The notes beneath the pieces were generated by a model. The model did no database searches. It saw nothing but the letters and a program-made list of their open reading frames with translations, and was not told where the DNA came from. From positions 21,964 to 85,963 of the forward strand of contig JBBIQS010000027.1 of the NCBI GenBank assembly GCA_037442205.1: a stretch of 64,000 nt of DNA, written 5' to 3'. Made by a program: the position numbers and the translations under genes. Shown piece by piece: positions 27,485-37,159 of this stretch (position 1 is its first letter; every line of letters begins with the position of its first letter). Origin of the DNA: JBBIQS01 sp037442205 (GTDB taxonomy: Bacteria > Myxococcota > Myxococcia > Myxococcales > UBA5297).

Positions 27485-28438
27485 TCAGGAACGCACCGCG
27501 AGCACGATGGCTCCGGTGACGAAGAGGTTGAGCAGCGCCAGCGGGAGCATCAGCTTCCAGCCCCAGGCCATCAGCTGGTCGAAGCGCGGGCGGGGCATCG
27601 ATGCACGCAGCAGGATGAAGAAGCCGATGAAGAAGGAGGTCTTGAGCAGGAACCAGGCGACCGGCGGCAGGACCGGCCCCAGCCAGCCGCCGAAGAAGAG
27701 CACAGTGATGAGCGACGAGATGAGCACCACACCCAGGTACTCGCCGACGAAGAACATCCCGAACTTCATCCCCGAGTACTCGGCGTGAAAGCCGGCCACC
27801 AGCTCGCTCTCGGCCTCGGGGAGGTCGAAGGGCAAGCGTCGCATCTCAGCCACACCGGCGATTAGGAAGAGCAAGAACCCGAGGAACTGCGGGACCACGA
27901 ACCACAACCGCCGCTGAGCCTCGACGATCTCCACCAAGCTGAAGGACCCGGCGAGCAGCACCGTCCCCAGCAGCGACAGGCCCATGAAGACCTCGTAGCT
28001 GATCATCTGTGAAGCGGCACGCAGCCCGCCCAGCAGTGCGTACTTGTTGTCCGACGACCAGCCGCCCAGGACCACGCTGTAGACGCCGAGCGAGGACATC
28101 CCCAGGAAGAACAGCACGCCGATATTGAGGTCGGAGATCAGGATTCCCGGGGCCACCGGTACCACCGCGAAGGACATCAGCACCGTGACCATCACGATCA
28201 TCGGCGCCAGTACGAACACCGGCTTGTCCGCGAACGGCGGTATCCAGTCCTCTTTGGTCAGGATCTTGATGACATCCGCGAGCACCTGGAGCAGGCCGAA
28301 GGGGCCGACCCGGTTGGGCCCGTAGCGGTCCTGCCAGAGCGCCAGCAGGCGGCGCTCCACCCAGATCAGCCCCGCGGCGATGCTCAGCGCCGCCGCCAGG
28401 ATGCCGAACAGGGCGAGGATGGGATGAGGGCTGGTCAA
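27485..28438 (-). CDS. nuoH: NADH-quinone oxidoreductase subunit H
   Basis: A 317-residue membrane subunit that lines the quinone chamber. Diagnostic segments are WQDRYGPNRVGPFGLLQVLAD, the Q-site loop with EAQRRLWF and the strongly acidic RRLPFDLPEAESELVAGFH, and LRASMPRPRFDQLMAWGWK. The start is a TTG whose TTGA overlaps the nuoG stop, so translation depends on nuoG. The next gene starts 13 bases downstream. Confidence 0.95.
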   Translation of the reverse strand: MTSPHPILALFGILAAALSIAAGLIWVERRLLALWQDRYGPNRVGPFGLLQVLADVIKILTKEDWIPPFADKPVFVLAPMIVMVTVLMSFAVVPVAPGILISDLNIGVLFFLGMSSLGVYSVVLGGWSSDNKYALLGGLRAASQMISYEVFMGLSLLGTVLLAGSFSLVEIVEAQRRLWFVVPQFLGFLLFLIAGVAEMRRLPFDLPEAESELVAGFHAEYSGMKFGMFFVGEYLGVVLISSLITVLFFGGWLGPVLPPVAWFLLKTSFFIGFFILLRASMPRPRFDQLMAWGWKLMLPLALLNLFVTGAIVLAVRS

Positions 28439-31134
28439 GGCGCGCGCGCGATGCGGCTCCAGGCGGGAAGCCGCAACCCCTCCAATGAACCGGTGACCAA
28501 CGGGACCCCGGCGATTCCGGTCGGCAGCGATGGCTGCAACGCCACGGGCAGTTCGAGGGCGTTGCCCTCGAGAGTGACGCGAGCCTTCTGCCCCTCAGCC
28601 AATCCAAGCTTCGCTGCGTCGTCAGGGTTGAGCAGCAGGCGGGCGGGCTCGGTGCGCTGGGCCACTGCCGGCGCCGCACGGCTGAGTTCGTCGGAGCCGA
28701 AGACCCGCGGCAGCGGCATGACCAGCCACTCGCCCTGGCGTCCCTCGTGCGGCGGGGGGACCTGGGTGAAGTAACCGAGTTGCGCCTGGCGCGCCGGCGA
28801 GAGCAGGCGCACTCCGGCGTCGCCGCCGCGCAGCGGTCCGTTGACCTCTTCCTGGAACTTCGTGGTGGCCTGGATCGAGTTCCACCCCGGCCACCAATAG
28901 AACGGCGTCACCGCTGCGGGGGCCTGGGCTGGATAGCCCTCCATCGTCATCGAGAGCGCTGAATCAGGGTCGACCGGTGGTTTGGGCTCACTCACCCGGA
29001 CGTCGGCGGCGATGGCGGTTCGTCCGCTGAAACGATGCGGCTCGCGCGGCACCTTCTGGCCGGCAAGGCGGAAGGAGTGGACCGGCGCCGCCTCGCCGAT
29101 GCCTGCCAGCGCCGGGATTGCCGATTCGGCTTCGCCGATGACGTAGTCGAGCGTGTCCCAGGCGCCCTCCGCCCGGCCGAGCGCTCCCATCAGCTGGACC
29201 AGCCAGCGCCAGCTCTCCTGCACCTCCTCCGCCGGCGGGAAGACGCGGAAGAAGCGCTGCGCCCGTCCTTCGTTGCTGACCAGCGTGCCCTCGGACTCGG
29301 CATAGCTCCCCGCCGGGAGCGCCAGCTCGGCGCGCTCGACCGTGGGCGTGGCCAGCGAATCGAGGACCACCAGGTGCTTGGGGCGGGTGAGCAGTTCTTC
29401 CGCGAGCGGCGCGGGCAGGCGGGTGAAGAGATCGTTTTCGAGCACGATCAGCGTCTCGATCGGACCGTTGCGAACCGCCTCGAGCGCCGCGCCCAGTCCA
29501 GGAGCGCCGAACAGCCCCAGGCCGAAGCTGTCGCACTCCGGAGCGCAGAAGCTCAGCGCCACGTCGGATTGCTTGCCGGAGAGCGCGTGGGCCACGTTCG
29601 CGGCAGCTTCGATCACCGAGGAGCTGCGGCAGCTTGGGCCGGAGACGATCAGCGGCCGAGTTGAAGCGGCGAGTGCCGCGGCGATCTGCTCAGCAGCCTG
29701 ACGCAGCGGCTCGGACAGACCAGGAGCCGCTGGCGCGGCGGGGTCGAGTGCGTGAGCCACCGCGAATCCAAGGCGGGCGACCTCATCCGGCGGCAAGCGA
29801 TAGGTCTCGGCGAGGTCGTTGAGATAGGTGACCTCGGGATAGGCCACGAACATCGGACCGCGGGCGCCCTGGACCAGCTCACGGACCGCGTGGTCGAGCC
29901 AGAGCGGAATCTTGGCGCTGACGGCCGCCTGCTCGGGTTGGCGACGGGAGGATTGGCGCAGGGCGAGCGCCAGCCGAGGCGCCGAGTTGGCCGGATCTTC
30001 GCCCAGGACCAGCACGGCGTCGCACTCCTCCACCTCCCAGAGCGAAGGCGTGCGCGCCGGTCCACGGCGCAGGATGTCGAGCATCTGGTCGGTGAGCCGC
30101 CCGAGCTCGTCCGAGACCCCGGCAAAGAAATTCTCCCGCCCCACCAAAGTCCGCAGCGCGAAGTTGGCCTCGATCGAGGCCCGCGGCGAGCCGATGCCAA
30201 TCGTTCTCCCGCCGCGCATCAGGCCGGCCAGATGCGTGAGAGCCTCAGACTTCGAGAGGGATCGGCCCTGCTCGGGGAGCTTGAGCCGCGCAGCGCGCAG
30301 CCGTGCCTCGCTGTTGACGAACTCGTAGCCGAAGCGACCGCGGTCGCAGAGAAACCAGCCGTTCACCTCGCCGTTGTAGCGGTTGAGGATCCGGCGCAGC
30401 AGCCCGTAGCGCTCCCCGGCGCTGACATTGCAGCCCAGACCACAGTGCACGCAGATGGACGGGGCCATTCGCAGGTCCCACTTGCGGGTGTAGTGGTGCT
30501 TCAGGGTCGCGTCGGTGAAGACGCCGGTCGGGCAGACCTCCACCAGGTTGCCGGCGAATTCGCTCTCCAGCACTCCGTCCTTGGCTCGCCCGAAGTAGAC
30601 CTGGTTGCGGATTCCCTGGGCCTGCAGATCTCGGCCGCCGGCGTACTCCCGGTAGAAGCGCACGCAGCGGTAACACTGGATGCAGCGGTTCATCTCGTGG
30701 TTGAGGAACGGCCCCAGGTACTGGTTGCGGAAGGTGCGCTTGGGGAAACGGGTGTGCCGGTAGTCGTGACCGGTCATCACCGTCATGTCCTGGAGGTGGC
30801 ACTCCCCGCCCTCGTCGCAGACCGGGCAGTCGTGGGGGTGATTGAGCATCAGCCCTTCGATCACTCCGGCGCGAAAGTCCTTCGCCTCCGGATCGTCGAT
30901 GGAGATTCGCGTCCCAGGCGCCGCCGGGGTCATGCAGGCCATCACGAGCTTGCCGTGGGCGTCCTGCTCCCCACGGAACTGCTTCACCGCGCACTGCCGG
31001 CAGGCGCCGACCGATCCCATCGCCGGGTGCCAGCAGAAGTAGGGCAGGTTCAGCCCCTGTGACAGACAGGCCTGCAGCAGGCTCTGGTCGGGGTCGACCT
31101 CGTAGGCCACTCCGTCGACGTGGATCGTCCCCAC
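28435..31134 (-). CDS. nuoG: NADH-quinone oxidoreductase subunit G
   Basis: An 899-residue peripheral-arm subunit. GTG 31134 is the start: GGAGG lies five bases before it and the nuoF stop ends two bases upstream. The 2Fe-2S set is C34, C45, C48 and C67. Then follow the HDCPVCDEGGECHLQD loop, the 4Fe-4S motif CIQCYRCVRFYREYAGG and a second set starting CVHCGLGCNVSAG in the molybdopterin-oxidoreductase-like domain. The C-terminal half is a degenerate molybdopterin domain that binds no cofactor in complex I. The length is within the NuoG range. An open frame continuing upstream overlies nuoF and is not coding. Confidence 0.95.
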   Translation of the reverse strand: MGTIHVDGVAYEVDPDQSLLQACLSQGLNLPYFCWHPAMGSVGACRQCAVKQFRGEQDAHGKLVMACMTPAAPGTRISIDDPEAKDFRAGVIEGLMLNHPHDCPVCDEGGECHLQDMTVMTGHDYRHTRFPKRTFRNQYLGPFLNHEMNRCIQCYRCVRFYREYAGGRDLQAQGIRNQVYFGRAKDGVLESEFAGNLVEVCPTGVFTDATLKHHYTRKWDLRMAPSICVHCGLGCNVSAGERYGLLRRILNRYNGEVNGWFLCDRGRFGYEFVNSEARLRAARLKLPEQGRSLSKSEALTHLAGLMRGGRTIGIGSPRASIEANFALRTLVGRENFFAGVSDELGRLTDQMLDILRRGPARTPSLWEVEECDAVLVLGEDPANSAPRLALALRQSSRRQPEQAAVSAKIPLWLDHAVRELVQGARGPMFVAYPEVTYLNDLAETYRLPPDEVARLGFAVAHALDPAAPAAPGLSEPLRQAAEQIAAALAASTRPLIVSGPSCRSSSVIEAAANVAHALSGKQSDVALSFCAPECDSFGLGLFGAPGLGAALEAVRNGPIETLIVLENDLFTRLPAPLAEELLTRPKHLVVLDSLATPTVERAELALPAGSYAESEGTLVSNEGRAQRFFRVFPPAEEVQESWRWLVQLMGALGRAEGAWDTLDYVIGEAESAIPALAGIGEAAPVHSFRLAGQKVPREPHRFSGRTAIAADVRVSEPKPPVDPDSALSMTMEGYPAQAPAAVTPFYWWPGWNSIQATTKFQEEVNGPLRGGDAGVRLLSPARQAQLGYFTQVPPPHEGRQGEWLVMPLPRVFGSDELSRAAPAVAQRTEPARLLLNPDDAAKLGLAEGQKARVTLEGNALELPVALQPSLPTGIAGVPLVTGSLEGLRLPAWSRIARAP

Positions 31135-31136
31135 GG

Positions 31137-32408
31137 CTACCTCCAGGGACAGCGCTTGAGTTGCAGGTGCTGCTCGAAGTCGGCGCGGAAGTATTTGAGC
31201 GCGCTCTGCAGCGGCTCGACCGCGCCCGGGGCCAGCGCGCAGAAGGTGTGACCCATGGCGTTGAAGCGGGTCTGGAATTCCAGCGCTTCGAGGTCCGCCG
31301 GCTGGCCGCGGCCAGCCTCGAGCGCGGCGAGCACCTGCTCGCACCAGGCGAGCCCGCTCCAGCACGGCGTGCACCAGCCGCAGGACTCCTGGGCGAAGAA
31401 GTGCTCCAGGTTGTGCACCATCCCCACCGGACAGGTCTTGTCGTCGAGGACGATGATCGTCCCGGTGCCCAGCCGGCTGCCGACCTTCTGCACCTCGTTG
31501 AAATCCATCTTCACGTCGAGATGCTCCTCGGTCAGGAAGTCGGTCGAGGCGCCGCCGGGCAGAAGCCCGCGCAGCCGATAGCCGTCGCGCATCCCGCCGG
31601 CGTGCTCCTCCAGGATCTCGCGGAGGGTCGTGCCCATCGGCAGCTCCCACAGCCCCGGTTTCTTCACCCGCCCGCTGGCGCCGAAGAGCTTGGTGCCGCC
31701 GTCGGCGGTGCGGCTCAACCCTCTGAACCACTCCGGTCCTTTGTCGAGGATGTGCGGCAGGTTACAGAGCGTCTCGACGTTCTGGACCACGGTCGGCTTG
31801 CCGAACAGGCCCGAGACTTGTGGATAGGGCGGCTTGGCGCGCGGAGTGGCGCGCTTGCCCTCGAGCGCGTTGAGCAGCCCGGTCTCTTCGCCGCACATGT
31901 AGCGGCCGGCGCTGAGGTGCAGGTGCATCTCCAGGCTGAACGGCGAGCCGAGGACGTTCTTGCCCAGATAGCCGCGCTCGTACGCCTCGGCGATCGCCTT
32001 GCGCAGCCGCTCCTCGGCCAGCCGGTACTCCTGGCGCAGGAAGATGTAGGCCACCTCGGCCTCGATCGCATAGGCGGCGATGGCCATCCCTTCCAAGAGT
32101 TGCAGCGGATCGCCCTCGAGCAGCAGGCGATCCTTGAAAGTGCCGGGCTCCATCTCGTCGGCGTTGGCGACCAGGTATTTGGGCCGCGGCGCCTCGGGCC
32201 CCATCGGGACGAAGCTCCACTTGAGGCCGGTGTCGAAGCCGGCCCCGCCGCGTCCGCGCAGTCTCGATTGCTTCACCAGCACGATGACCTGCTCGGGCTC
32301 GAGCTGGAGCGCGCGTCGCAGTCCGGCGAATCCGCCGCTGCGCTCATAGGCGGCCACGTCGGGCGGCGCCTCTCCGGGCTTGATCCTGGCGGTCAGCGGA
32401 GTCTCCAT
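31137..32408 (-). CDS. nuoF: NADH-quinone oxidoreductase subunit F (NADH and FMN binding)
   Basis: A 423-residue subunit, the NADH entry site of complex I. The Gly-rich FMN/NADH site is LRGRGGAGFDTGLKWSFVP. NADEMEPGTFKDRLLLEGDP matches the family, with Met in place of the common Ser. The 4Fe-4S ligands are in ESCGWCTPCWSG and HTFCALAPGA. ATG 32408 follows GAGGAGATC; an open frame upstream overlaps nuoE and is rejected. It is adjacent to nuoE and nuoG. Confidence 0.96.
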   Translation of the reverse strand: METPLTARIKPGEAPPDVAAYERSGGFAGLRRALQLEPEQVIVLVKQSRLRGRGGAGFDTGLKWSFVPMGPEAPRPKYLVANADEMEPGTFKDRLLLEGDPLQLLEGMAIAAYAIEAEVAYIFLRQEYRLAEERLRKAIAEAYERGYLGKNVLGSPFSLEMHLHLSAGRYMCGEETGLLNALEGKRATPRAKPPYPQVSGLFGKPTVVQNVETLCNLPHILDKGPEWFRGLSRTADGGTKLFGASGRVKKPGLWELPMGTTLREILEEHAGGMRDGYRLRGLLPGGASTDFLTEEHLDVKMDFNEVQKVGSRLGTGTIIVLDDKTCPVGMVHNLEHFFAQESCGWCTPCWSGLAWCEQVLAALEAGRGQPADLEALEFQTRFNAMGHTFCALAPGAVEPLQSALKYFRADFEQHLQLKRCPWR

Positions 32409-32418
32409 CGGGATCTCC

Positions 32419-32889
32419 TCAGGAGTAGCGCTCGAGCAGCGGGTCGAGGTGATCGGGATCGACATCGAAGTGGGTGTCGCCGTCGATCATCAATACCGGC
32501 GCGCGATCGCAGGCTCCCAGGCAGACGCTGGGCAGCAGCGTGAAGCGGCCGTCGGAAGTGGTCTGGCCCAGGGCGATTCCGAGTCTGCTGCTGAGCCGCT
32601 CCCGCAATCTCTCGTAGCCCAGGGTCCAGCAGACCACGCTGTCGCAGATCAGGATTACGTGCCGCCCGACCGGCTTTCGGAAGAGCAGGTTGTAGAAGGT
32701 GGCCAAGCCATCGAGCTCTTCCGGGGTGCGGCCGAGCAGCGCGGCGACGTCGCTGAGCGCTTCATCTGAGATGTAGCCGCGCCGCCGTTGGACGATGCGC
32801 AGCGCGTCGATCCCCACCGCTTCACGGGTCGGATAGCGCGCGGCCTCGGCCTCGATCTCCCGAATCTCCTCGGCGCTGAGCACGGTCAT
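32419..32889 (-). CDS. nuoE: NADH-quinone oxidoreductase subunit E
   Basis: A 156-residue thioredoxin-fold subunit with the 2Fe-2S cluster N1a. The four ligands are C82 and C87 (CDSVVC) and C123 and C127 (CLGACD), at the usual spacing. The helical N-terminus (DALRIVQRRRGYISDEALSDVAALLG) packs against NuoF in known structures. It starts 6 bases after the nuoCD stop. Confidence 0.95.
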   Translation of the reverse strand: MTVLSAEEIREIEAEAARYPTREAVGIDALRIVQRRRGYISDEALSDVAALLGRTPEELDGLATFYNLLFRKPVGRHVILICDSVVCWTLGYERLRERLSSRLGIALGQTTSDGRFTLLPSVCLGACDRAPVLMIDGDTHFDVDPDHLDPLLERYS

Positions 32890-32895
32890 TCCCCC

Positions 32896-34641
32896 TCAGC
32901 GGTCCACGTCCGCCAGCACGTAATCCATGCTCCCGAGGATGGCGAGCAGGTCGGAGAGAAACAGGCCGCGGCACAGGAAGGGCAGGGCCTGCAGGTGCGG
33001 AAACGACGGAGTGCGGATGCGGGTGCGGTAGCTGTTGGTCCCGCCGTCGCTGACCAGGTAGTAGCCGTTGCTCCCCTTGGCGGCCTCGATGTTCCCCAGC
33101 GCCTCGCCCGGCGGGATCACCGGGCCCCAGCTCACGCCCAGGAAGTGGGTGATGAGCGTCTCGATGTCATGCATCGTCTGCTCCTTCAGCGGCGGGGTGG
33201 TGAGCGGGTGCTTGGACTTGTAGGGGCCGCCGGGCATCCGTTGAACGCACTGCTCGATGATCCGCAGGCTCTGGCGCATCTCCTCGACGCGCACCGCGGC
33301 GCGGTCGTAGCAGTCGCCGTTCTTGCCGGTGGGGATGTCGAAGTCGAACTGCTCGTAGCCCGAGTACGGCTGCTTCTTGCGGAAGTCCCACTCCAGCCCG
33401 CACGCCCGCAAATTGGGACCGGTGACTCCCCACTCGATCGCCTGCTCGACGTTGAGGGCCCCGACTCCGACGGTGCGCTCCCGGAAGATGCGGTTGCGCA
33501 TCACCTCGCGGTCGTACTCGGCGAGCCGCGACGGCAGGTAGTCGAGGAAGTCTCGGAACAGCGCTTCCCAGCCCTTGGGAAGGTCCTGGGCCACGCCGCC
33601 GATGCGGAACCAGTTGGGATGCATCCGTGCCCCGCAGATGCTCTCGATGATGTGGAGTGCCCGCTCGCGGTCGTTGAAGGTGTAGAAGACCGGCGACATC
33701 TGCCCCAGGTCCTGGGCGAAGGTCCCGTACCAGACCAGGTGGCTGATGATCCGGAACAGCTCGCTGAGCATTACCCGGATTACCTGGGCCCGAGGCGGCA
33801 CGTCGATCCCGGCCAGCTTCTCCACCGCGGTCAGGTAGGCGAGGTTGTTGATCACGCCGGCCAGGTAATCGATGCGGTCGGTATAGGGGATGTAGGTGTG
33901 CCAGGTCTGCCGCTCGCCCATCTTCTCGGCGCCGCGGTGGTGGTAGCCGATGTCCGGGACGGCATCGACGATCTCCTCGCCGTCGAGCTGGAGCACGATG
34001 CGCAGCACGCCGTGTGTGCCCGGGTGCTGGGGCCCGATATTCAGGAAGAGGAAGTCTGCGCCCTCGCGGCTGCGGCGCATGCCCCAGTCCTCGGGCTTGA
34101 ACTGCAGCGCCTGCTGCTCGGCGTCCTGCTTGGCGTCCGGCAGCTGGAACGGGCCGATCTCGGTGGCGCGCGCCGGATGCTCCTTGCGCAGCGGATGGCC
34201 GACCCACGTCGGCGGCATCAGGATCCGGCGCAGATGCGGATGGCCGTCGAACTGGATGCCGAACATGTCGAAGGCTTCGCGCTCGTACCAGTTGGCGTTC
34301 GGCCACAGGCTGGTGATCGACGGCAGCCGCAGGTCGCTCTCGGCCAGCGCCACCTTGATCCGCAGGAAGGCGTTCCGCTCGAAGGAGAGCAGGTGGTAGA
34401 CGGCGGTGAACTCGCCGGTGGCTTGAGCCGGTCGGACCCGCGCCGCGCGCTCGTCGATCGCCGTCAGATCGTAGAGCATCCGGTAGGGCTGATCGATTCC
34501 GAGCTTGAGGTGGTGGAGCACCGCGACCAGTTGCTCGCGCGGCACCCAGAGCGTGGGCATCGCGTCGCGCGTTTCCTGCGGCACCAGCGCGGCGCCGACG
34601 CGCTGTCGAAGCTCTTCGAAGACGGAGGGGTGGCCGGCCAT
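32896..34641 (-). CDS. nuoCD: NADH-quinone oxidoreductase subunits C and D, fused
   Basis: A 581-residue fusion. Residues of about 1-190 are the NuoC (30-kDa) part, with ITSLWPNANWYEREAFDMFGI and the HPLRKEHPAR signature. A short linker leads to NuoD (49-kDa) from about residue 200, starting LNIGPQHPGTHGVLRI. NuoD continues with HHRGAEKMGERQTWHTYIPY, the quinone-site region and RIRTPSFPHLQALPF near the end. It terminates in the conserved ILGSMDYVLADVDR. Fused nuoCD occurs in enterobacteria and several other lineages. It is spaced 6 bases from both neighbours. Confidence 0.96.
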   Translation of the reverse strand: MAGHPSVFEELRQRVGAALVPQETRDAMPTLWVPREQLVAVLHHLKLGIDQPYRMLYDLTAIDERAARVRPAQATGEFTAVYHLLSFERNAFLRIKVALAESDLRLPSITSLWPNANWYEREAFDMFGIQFDGHPHLRRILMPPTWVGHPLRKEHPARATEIGPFQLPDAKQDAEQQALQFKPEDWGMRRSREGADFLFLNIGPQHPGTHGVLRIVLQLDGEEIVDAVPDIGYHHRGAEKMGERQTWHTYIPYTDRIDYLAGVINNLAYLTAVEKLAGIDVPPRAQVIRVMLSELFRIISHLVWYGTFAQDLGQMSPVFYTFNDRERALHIIESICGARMHPNWFRIGGVAQDLPKGWEALFRDFLDYLPSRLAEYDREVMRNRIFRERTVGVGALNVEQAIEWGVTGPNLRACGLEWDFRKKQPYSGYEQFDFDIPTGKNGDCYDRAAVRVEEMRQSLRIIEQCVQRMPGGPYKSKHPLTTPPLKEQTMHDIETLITHFLGVSWGPVIPPGEALGNIEAAKGSNGYYLVSDGGTNSYRTRIRTPSFPHLQALPFLCRGLFLSDLLAILGSMDYVLADVDR

Positions 34642-34647
34642 GGCCGC

Positions 34648-35241
34648 TCAGAGCTCGTCGGGAGTGCGCAGCGCGAGCGCCCGGCGGCGGAGCTCCTGCT
34701 TGAGGTCGCGCTGCGACGGCAGCTGGCCGCGCTCGACGGTCTGATCGCCGATCACCCAGCTCAGCGGGCGCCGCTCAGTGCCGACTGCCTGCTGCAGCAG
34801 GGTCAGCCCCTCGAGGAATTCGTCGGGGCGAGGTGGGCAGCCGACCACGTAGACGTCGACCGGAAGGAATTTGTCGACGCCCTGGACCACGCTGTAGATG
34901 TCGTACATTCCTCCCGAGTTGGCGCACGAGCCCATCGAGATGACCCACCGCGGGGCCATCATCTGCTCGTAGAGGCGCTGGATCACCGGGGCCATCTTGA
35001 TGAACACGGTGCCGGCGATCACCATCAGATCGGCCTCGCGCGGCGAGCCGCGGATCACCTCGGAGCCGAAGCGGGCCAGGTCGTATTTGCTGGTGATGCT
35101 GGTGGCCATCTCCACGTAGCAGCAGGAGAGGCCGAAGTTGAAGGGCCAGAGCGAGTTCTTGCGCCCCCAGGCGAGCATCGCCTGCAGGCTGGTGAGCAGC
35201 ACGCTGCGGTGGGTCGCTTCCTGCAGGTCGGCCGAGTTCAT
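34648..35241 (-). CDS. nuoB: NADH-quinone oxidoreductase subunit B
   Basis: A 197-residue subunit holding cluster N2, the electron donor to quinone. Ligands are the tandem Cys in NFGLSCCYVEM, the Cys in MGSCANSGGMYDIY and the Cys in VYVVGCPPRPDEFLEGL. The upstream region also has RFGSEVIRGSPREADLMVIAG. ATG 35241 is preceded by GGGAGAAG; an in-frame ATG at 35313 is rejected as it would add an unusual N-terminus. It lies 141 bases after nuoA. Confidence 0.96.
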   Translation of the reverse strand: MNSADLQEATHRSVLLTSLQAMLAWGRKNSLWPFNFGLSCCYVEMATSITSKYDLARFGSEVIRGSPREADLMVIAGTVFIKMAPVIQRLYEQMMAPRWVISMGSCANSGGMYDIYSVVQGVDKFLPVDVYVVGCPPRPDEFLEGLTLLQQAVGTERRPLSWVIGDQTVERGQLPSQRDLKQELRRRALALRTPDEL

Positions 35242-35382
35242 CGCGGGCTTCTCCCTGCCAAGATCGGCGGCCAGTGGTAGCGCCGCCCTCGCGCGGCCGG
35301 CAACGCCCTTCACTGCCCACGGCAGGGCAACGTCGCAAAGTGTCCGAGGTTGCGCCCTGAACGGTTTCGGATTCGATGCGTC

Positions 35383-35769
35383 TCAGCGGTGGTGGTCGGC
35401 GGGAGGCGGCCGGCTCAGGCGGTGGAAGTCGAGGGCGCCGATTCCCGCCAGGTAGGCCAGCGAGGCTCCGAGCACCGCTCCGAAGACGACGACGGTGGCA
35501 TAGCCGGCCCAGCCGAGCTCGGCGCCGTCCACCGCCCAGGTCAGGATGAAGACCGTCTCCAGGTCGAAGACCACGAAGAACATCGCCAGCAGGTAGAACT
35601 GCGCCGGGAAGCGCACCCGGGCGGTTCCGGCCGAGACGATGCCGCCCTCATAGGTCGCGCCAGTGGCCCGCCCGCGGTGGCGCTCGCCCAGCACCCACGA
35701 CAGGCCGAGCATGGCCGCCACCAGCGCCAACACCACGACGAAGTAGACGACGATGGGCCAGAGCACCAA
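35383..35769 (-). CDS. nuoA: NADH-quinone oxidoreductase subunit A
   Basis: A 128-residue subunit with three predicted membrane helices. The conserved loop YEGGIVSAGTARVRFPAQFYLLA and the helix with FFVVFDLETVFILTWAV (acidic D-E pair) are present. The start is TTG 35769 or GTG 35766, with GGAGG about five bases upstream. It is the first nuo gene, so the operon promoter should lie in the 610 bases before it. Confidence 0.94.
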   Translation of the reverse strand: MVLWPIVVYFVVVLALVAAMLGLSWVLGERHRGRATGATYEGGIVSAGTARVRFPAQFYLLAMFFVVFDLETVFILTWAVDGAELGWAGYATVVVFGAVLGASLAYLAGIGALDFHRLSRPPPADHHR

Positions 35770-36379
35770 GCGAGCCTCCGAGGCGTGGCTGGAGAACCTA
35801 CCGACGCCCCGGCAGGCGCGCGACGGGGCACAGACGTCCCCCGAACGCGCCGTTCAATGGAAGAAAGAGCTGACCAATGGCCGCCGCGGCAGCTCCAGCG
35901 CCGGCTCGGAGGAATGCGAATCCTCGCCAGCTTGCTCACCGCCAAGACCATCGGGCCGGCAGGCGAGCACTAGTGCCCAGTGCGGTCGGGTTCGTGCTCG
36001 CGTTTGAGCTCGCTGGCCCACTCCTCCGACTTGATGCCCCGAATCTCCGAGGACTCCTCGTCCACGCCCGTCGGGTCGCCCGGCTCGGGCATGCCCGGCT
36101 CGCGCTCCGGCGGAGGGGCGGGCTGCTGGATGGCCCGCTCGACGAACAGCGGCTTCAGCGTGACTTTCTGCCGCAAGGTGCCAACCCCCAAGCTCCAAAA
36201 ATGGGGTTGAGCGCGAGGCGCGACAATGGAAGCGGGTCTGCGACCGGCGGGCAGGCAATCCGTGGGCTTCGTTCCTGGTGGCCGGTCGCCAGCTCTCTTG
36301 CAGGTGGGCCCGCCGCTGCGCATCCGCCGGCCGATGTGCAGTTGTCACTGTGGAGAGCTGCAAGTTCGGAGGCGGAGAG
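35770..36379. other. Divergent intergenic region between nuoA and the HAD gene, with one doubtful small ORF
   Basis: About 610 bases hold the promoter of the nuo operon (minus) and of the HAD-GH65 pair (plus). I see no long hairpin, clear sigma-70 pair or riboswitch. A small minus-strand frame with coding-like composition is listed separately. Confidence 0.35.
35970..36176 (-). CDS. Possible small acidic/Pro-rich protein
   Basis: From TTG 36176 to the stop at 35970 a 68-residue frame reads as a low-complexity Pro/Glu/Arg-rich protein, including EREPGMPEPGDPTGVDEESS and ending SEEWASELKREHEPDRTGH. Composition is unlike the shadow frames around it and the C-terminus looks like a helical tail. 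No good ribosome site is seen and the start is uncertain. It may be a real small protein or noise within an intergenic region. Confidence 0.3.
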   Translation of the reverse strand: MRQKVTLKPLFVERAIQQPAPPPEREPGMPEPGDPTGVDEESSEIRGIKSEEWASELKREHEPDRTGH

Positions 36380-37159
36380 ATGCTCCCTCCCCAGACGTCG
36401 GCCGCGCCCAGGTCGAGCGTGGGATTGCCGCTGCAGGTGCACGTGTGCCTGTTCGACTTGGACGGCGTGCTGACCAGCACCGCGGCGTTGCACGCCAAGG
36501 CCTGGAAGCAGATGTTCGACGACTTCCTTCGCGCGCGCTCCGCCTCGGCGCGAACCCAGTTCGCCGAGTTCGACCTCGAGCGCGACTACGGCCTCTACGT
36601 CGATGGCAAGCCACGCGACGCCGGCACCCGCTCGTTCCTCGCCTCGCGCGGAATCCGGCTGCCCGAGGGCCGCGAGGACGACCCGGCCGAGGCCGACACG
36701 ATCCGCGGGCTGGGCAGGCGCAAGAACGAGATCTACCTGTCGCTGCTCCGGGAAGAGGGCGCCCAGGTCTATCCGGGCTCGGCGCACTATCTCCACGCCG
36801 TGCGCGCGCTGGGGTTTCGCACCGCCGTCGTCACCTCGAGCAAGAACTGCCGCGAGGTGATCACCTCGGCCGGGATTGCCGACCAGTTCGATGCCCGCGT
36901 CGACGGGATCCTCGCCGCGCAGGACCATCTCGAGGGCAAGCCCGCGCCCGACACCTTCCTTGAGGCGGCTCGGGAGCTGGCCGCGGCGCCGGCAGAGTCG
37001 GCGGTATTCGAGGACGCGCTCTCCGGGGTAGAAGCCGGCCGAGCCGGCCGGTTCGGCTACGTGGTCGGCGTCGATCGGGTGGGGCAGGCGGAGGCGCTGC
37101 GGAGCCACGGGGCCGACGTGGTGGTCTCCGACCTGGCCGAGCTGCTGGCCGCGCCATGA
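36380..37159 (+). CDS. Beta-phosphoglucomutase-like HAD hydrolase
   Basis: A 259-residue HAD subfamily I protein. Motif I is LFDLDGVLTST with D26 and D28; the cap includes a long helical insert as in beta-PGM. Motif II/III are VVTSSKNCREV and HLEGKPAPDTFL, followed by FEDALSGVEAGRAG. The reaction expected is interconversion of beta-glucose-1-phosphate and glucose-6-phosphate, but HAD mutases and phosphatases are hard to separate by eye. A GGAGGCGGAGAG ribosome region precedes ATG 36380. The stop overlaps the GH65 start in ATGA, as expected if the GH65 enzyme releases beta-glucose-1-phosphate. Confidence 0.85.
   Translation: MLPPQTSAAPRSSVGLPLQVHVCLFDLDGVLTSTAALHAKAWKQMFDDFLRARSASARTQFAEFDLERDYGLYVDGKPRDAGTRSFLASRGIRLPEGREDDPAEADTIRGLGRRKNEIYLSLLREEGAQVYPGSAHYLHAVRALGFRTAVVTSSKNCREVITSAGIADQFDARVDGILAAQDHLEGKPAPDTFLEAARELAAAPAESAVFEDALSGVEAGRAGRFGYVVGVDRVGQAEALRSHGADVVVSDLAELLAAP

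Noticed and set aside
31135..31731. Open frame extending NuoG upstream over nuoF
   Set aside because: GGAGG sits five bases before GTG 31134, and NuoF is coded there in another frame.
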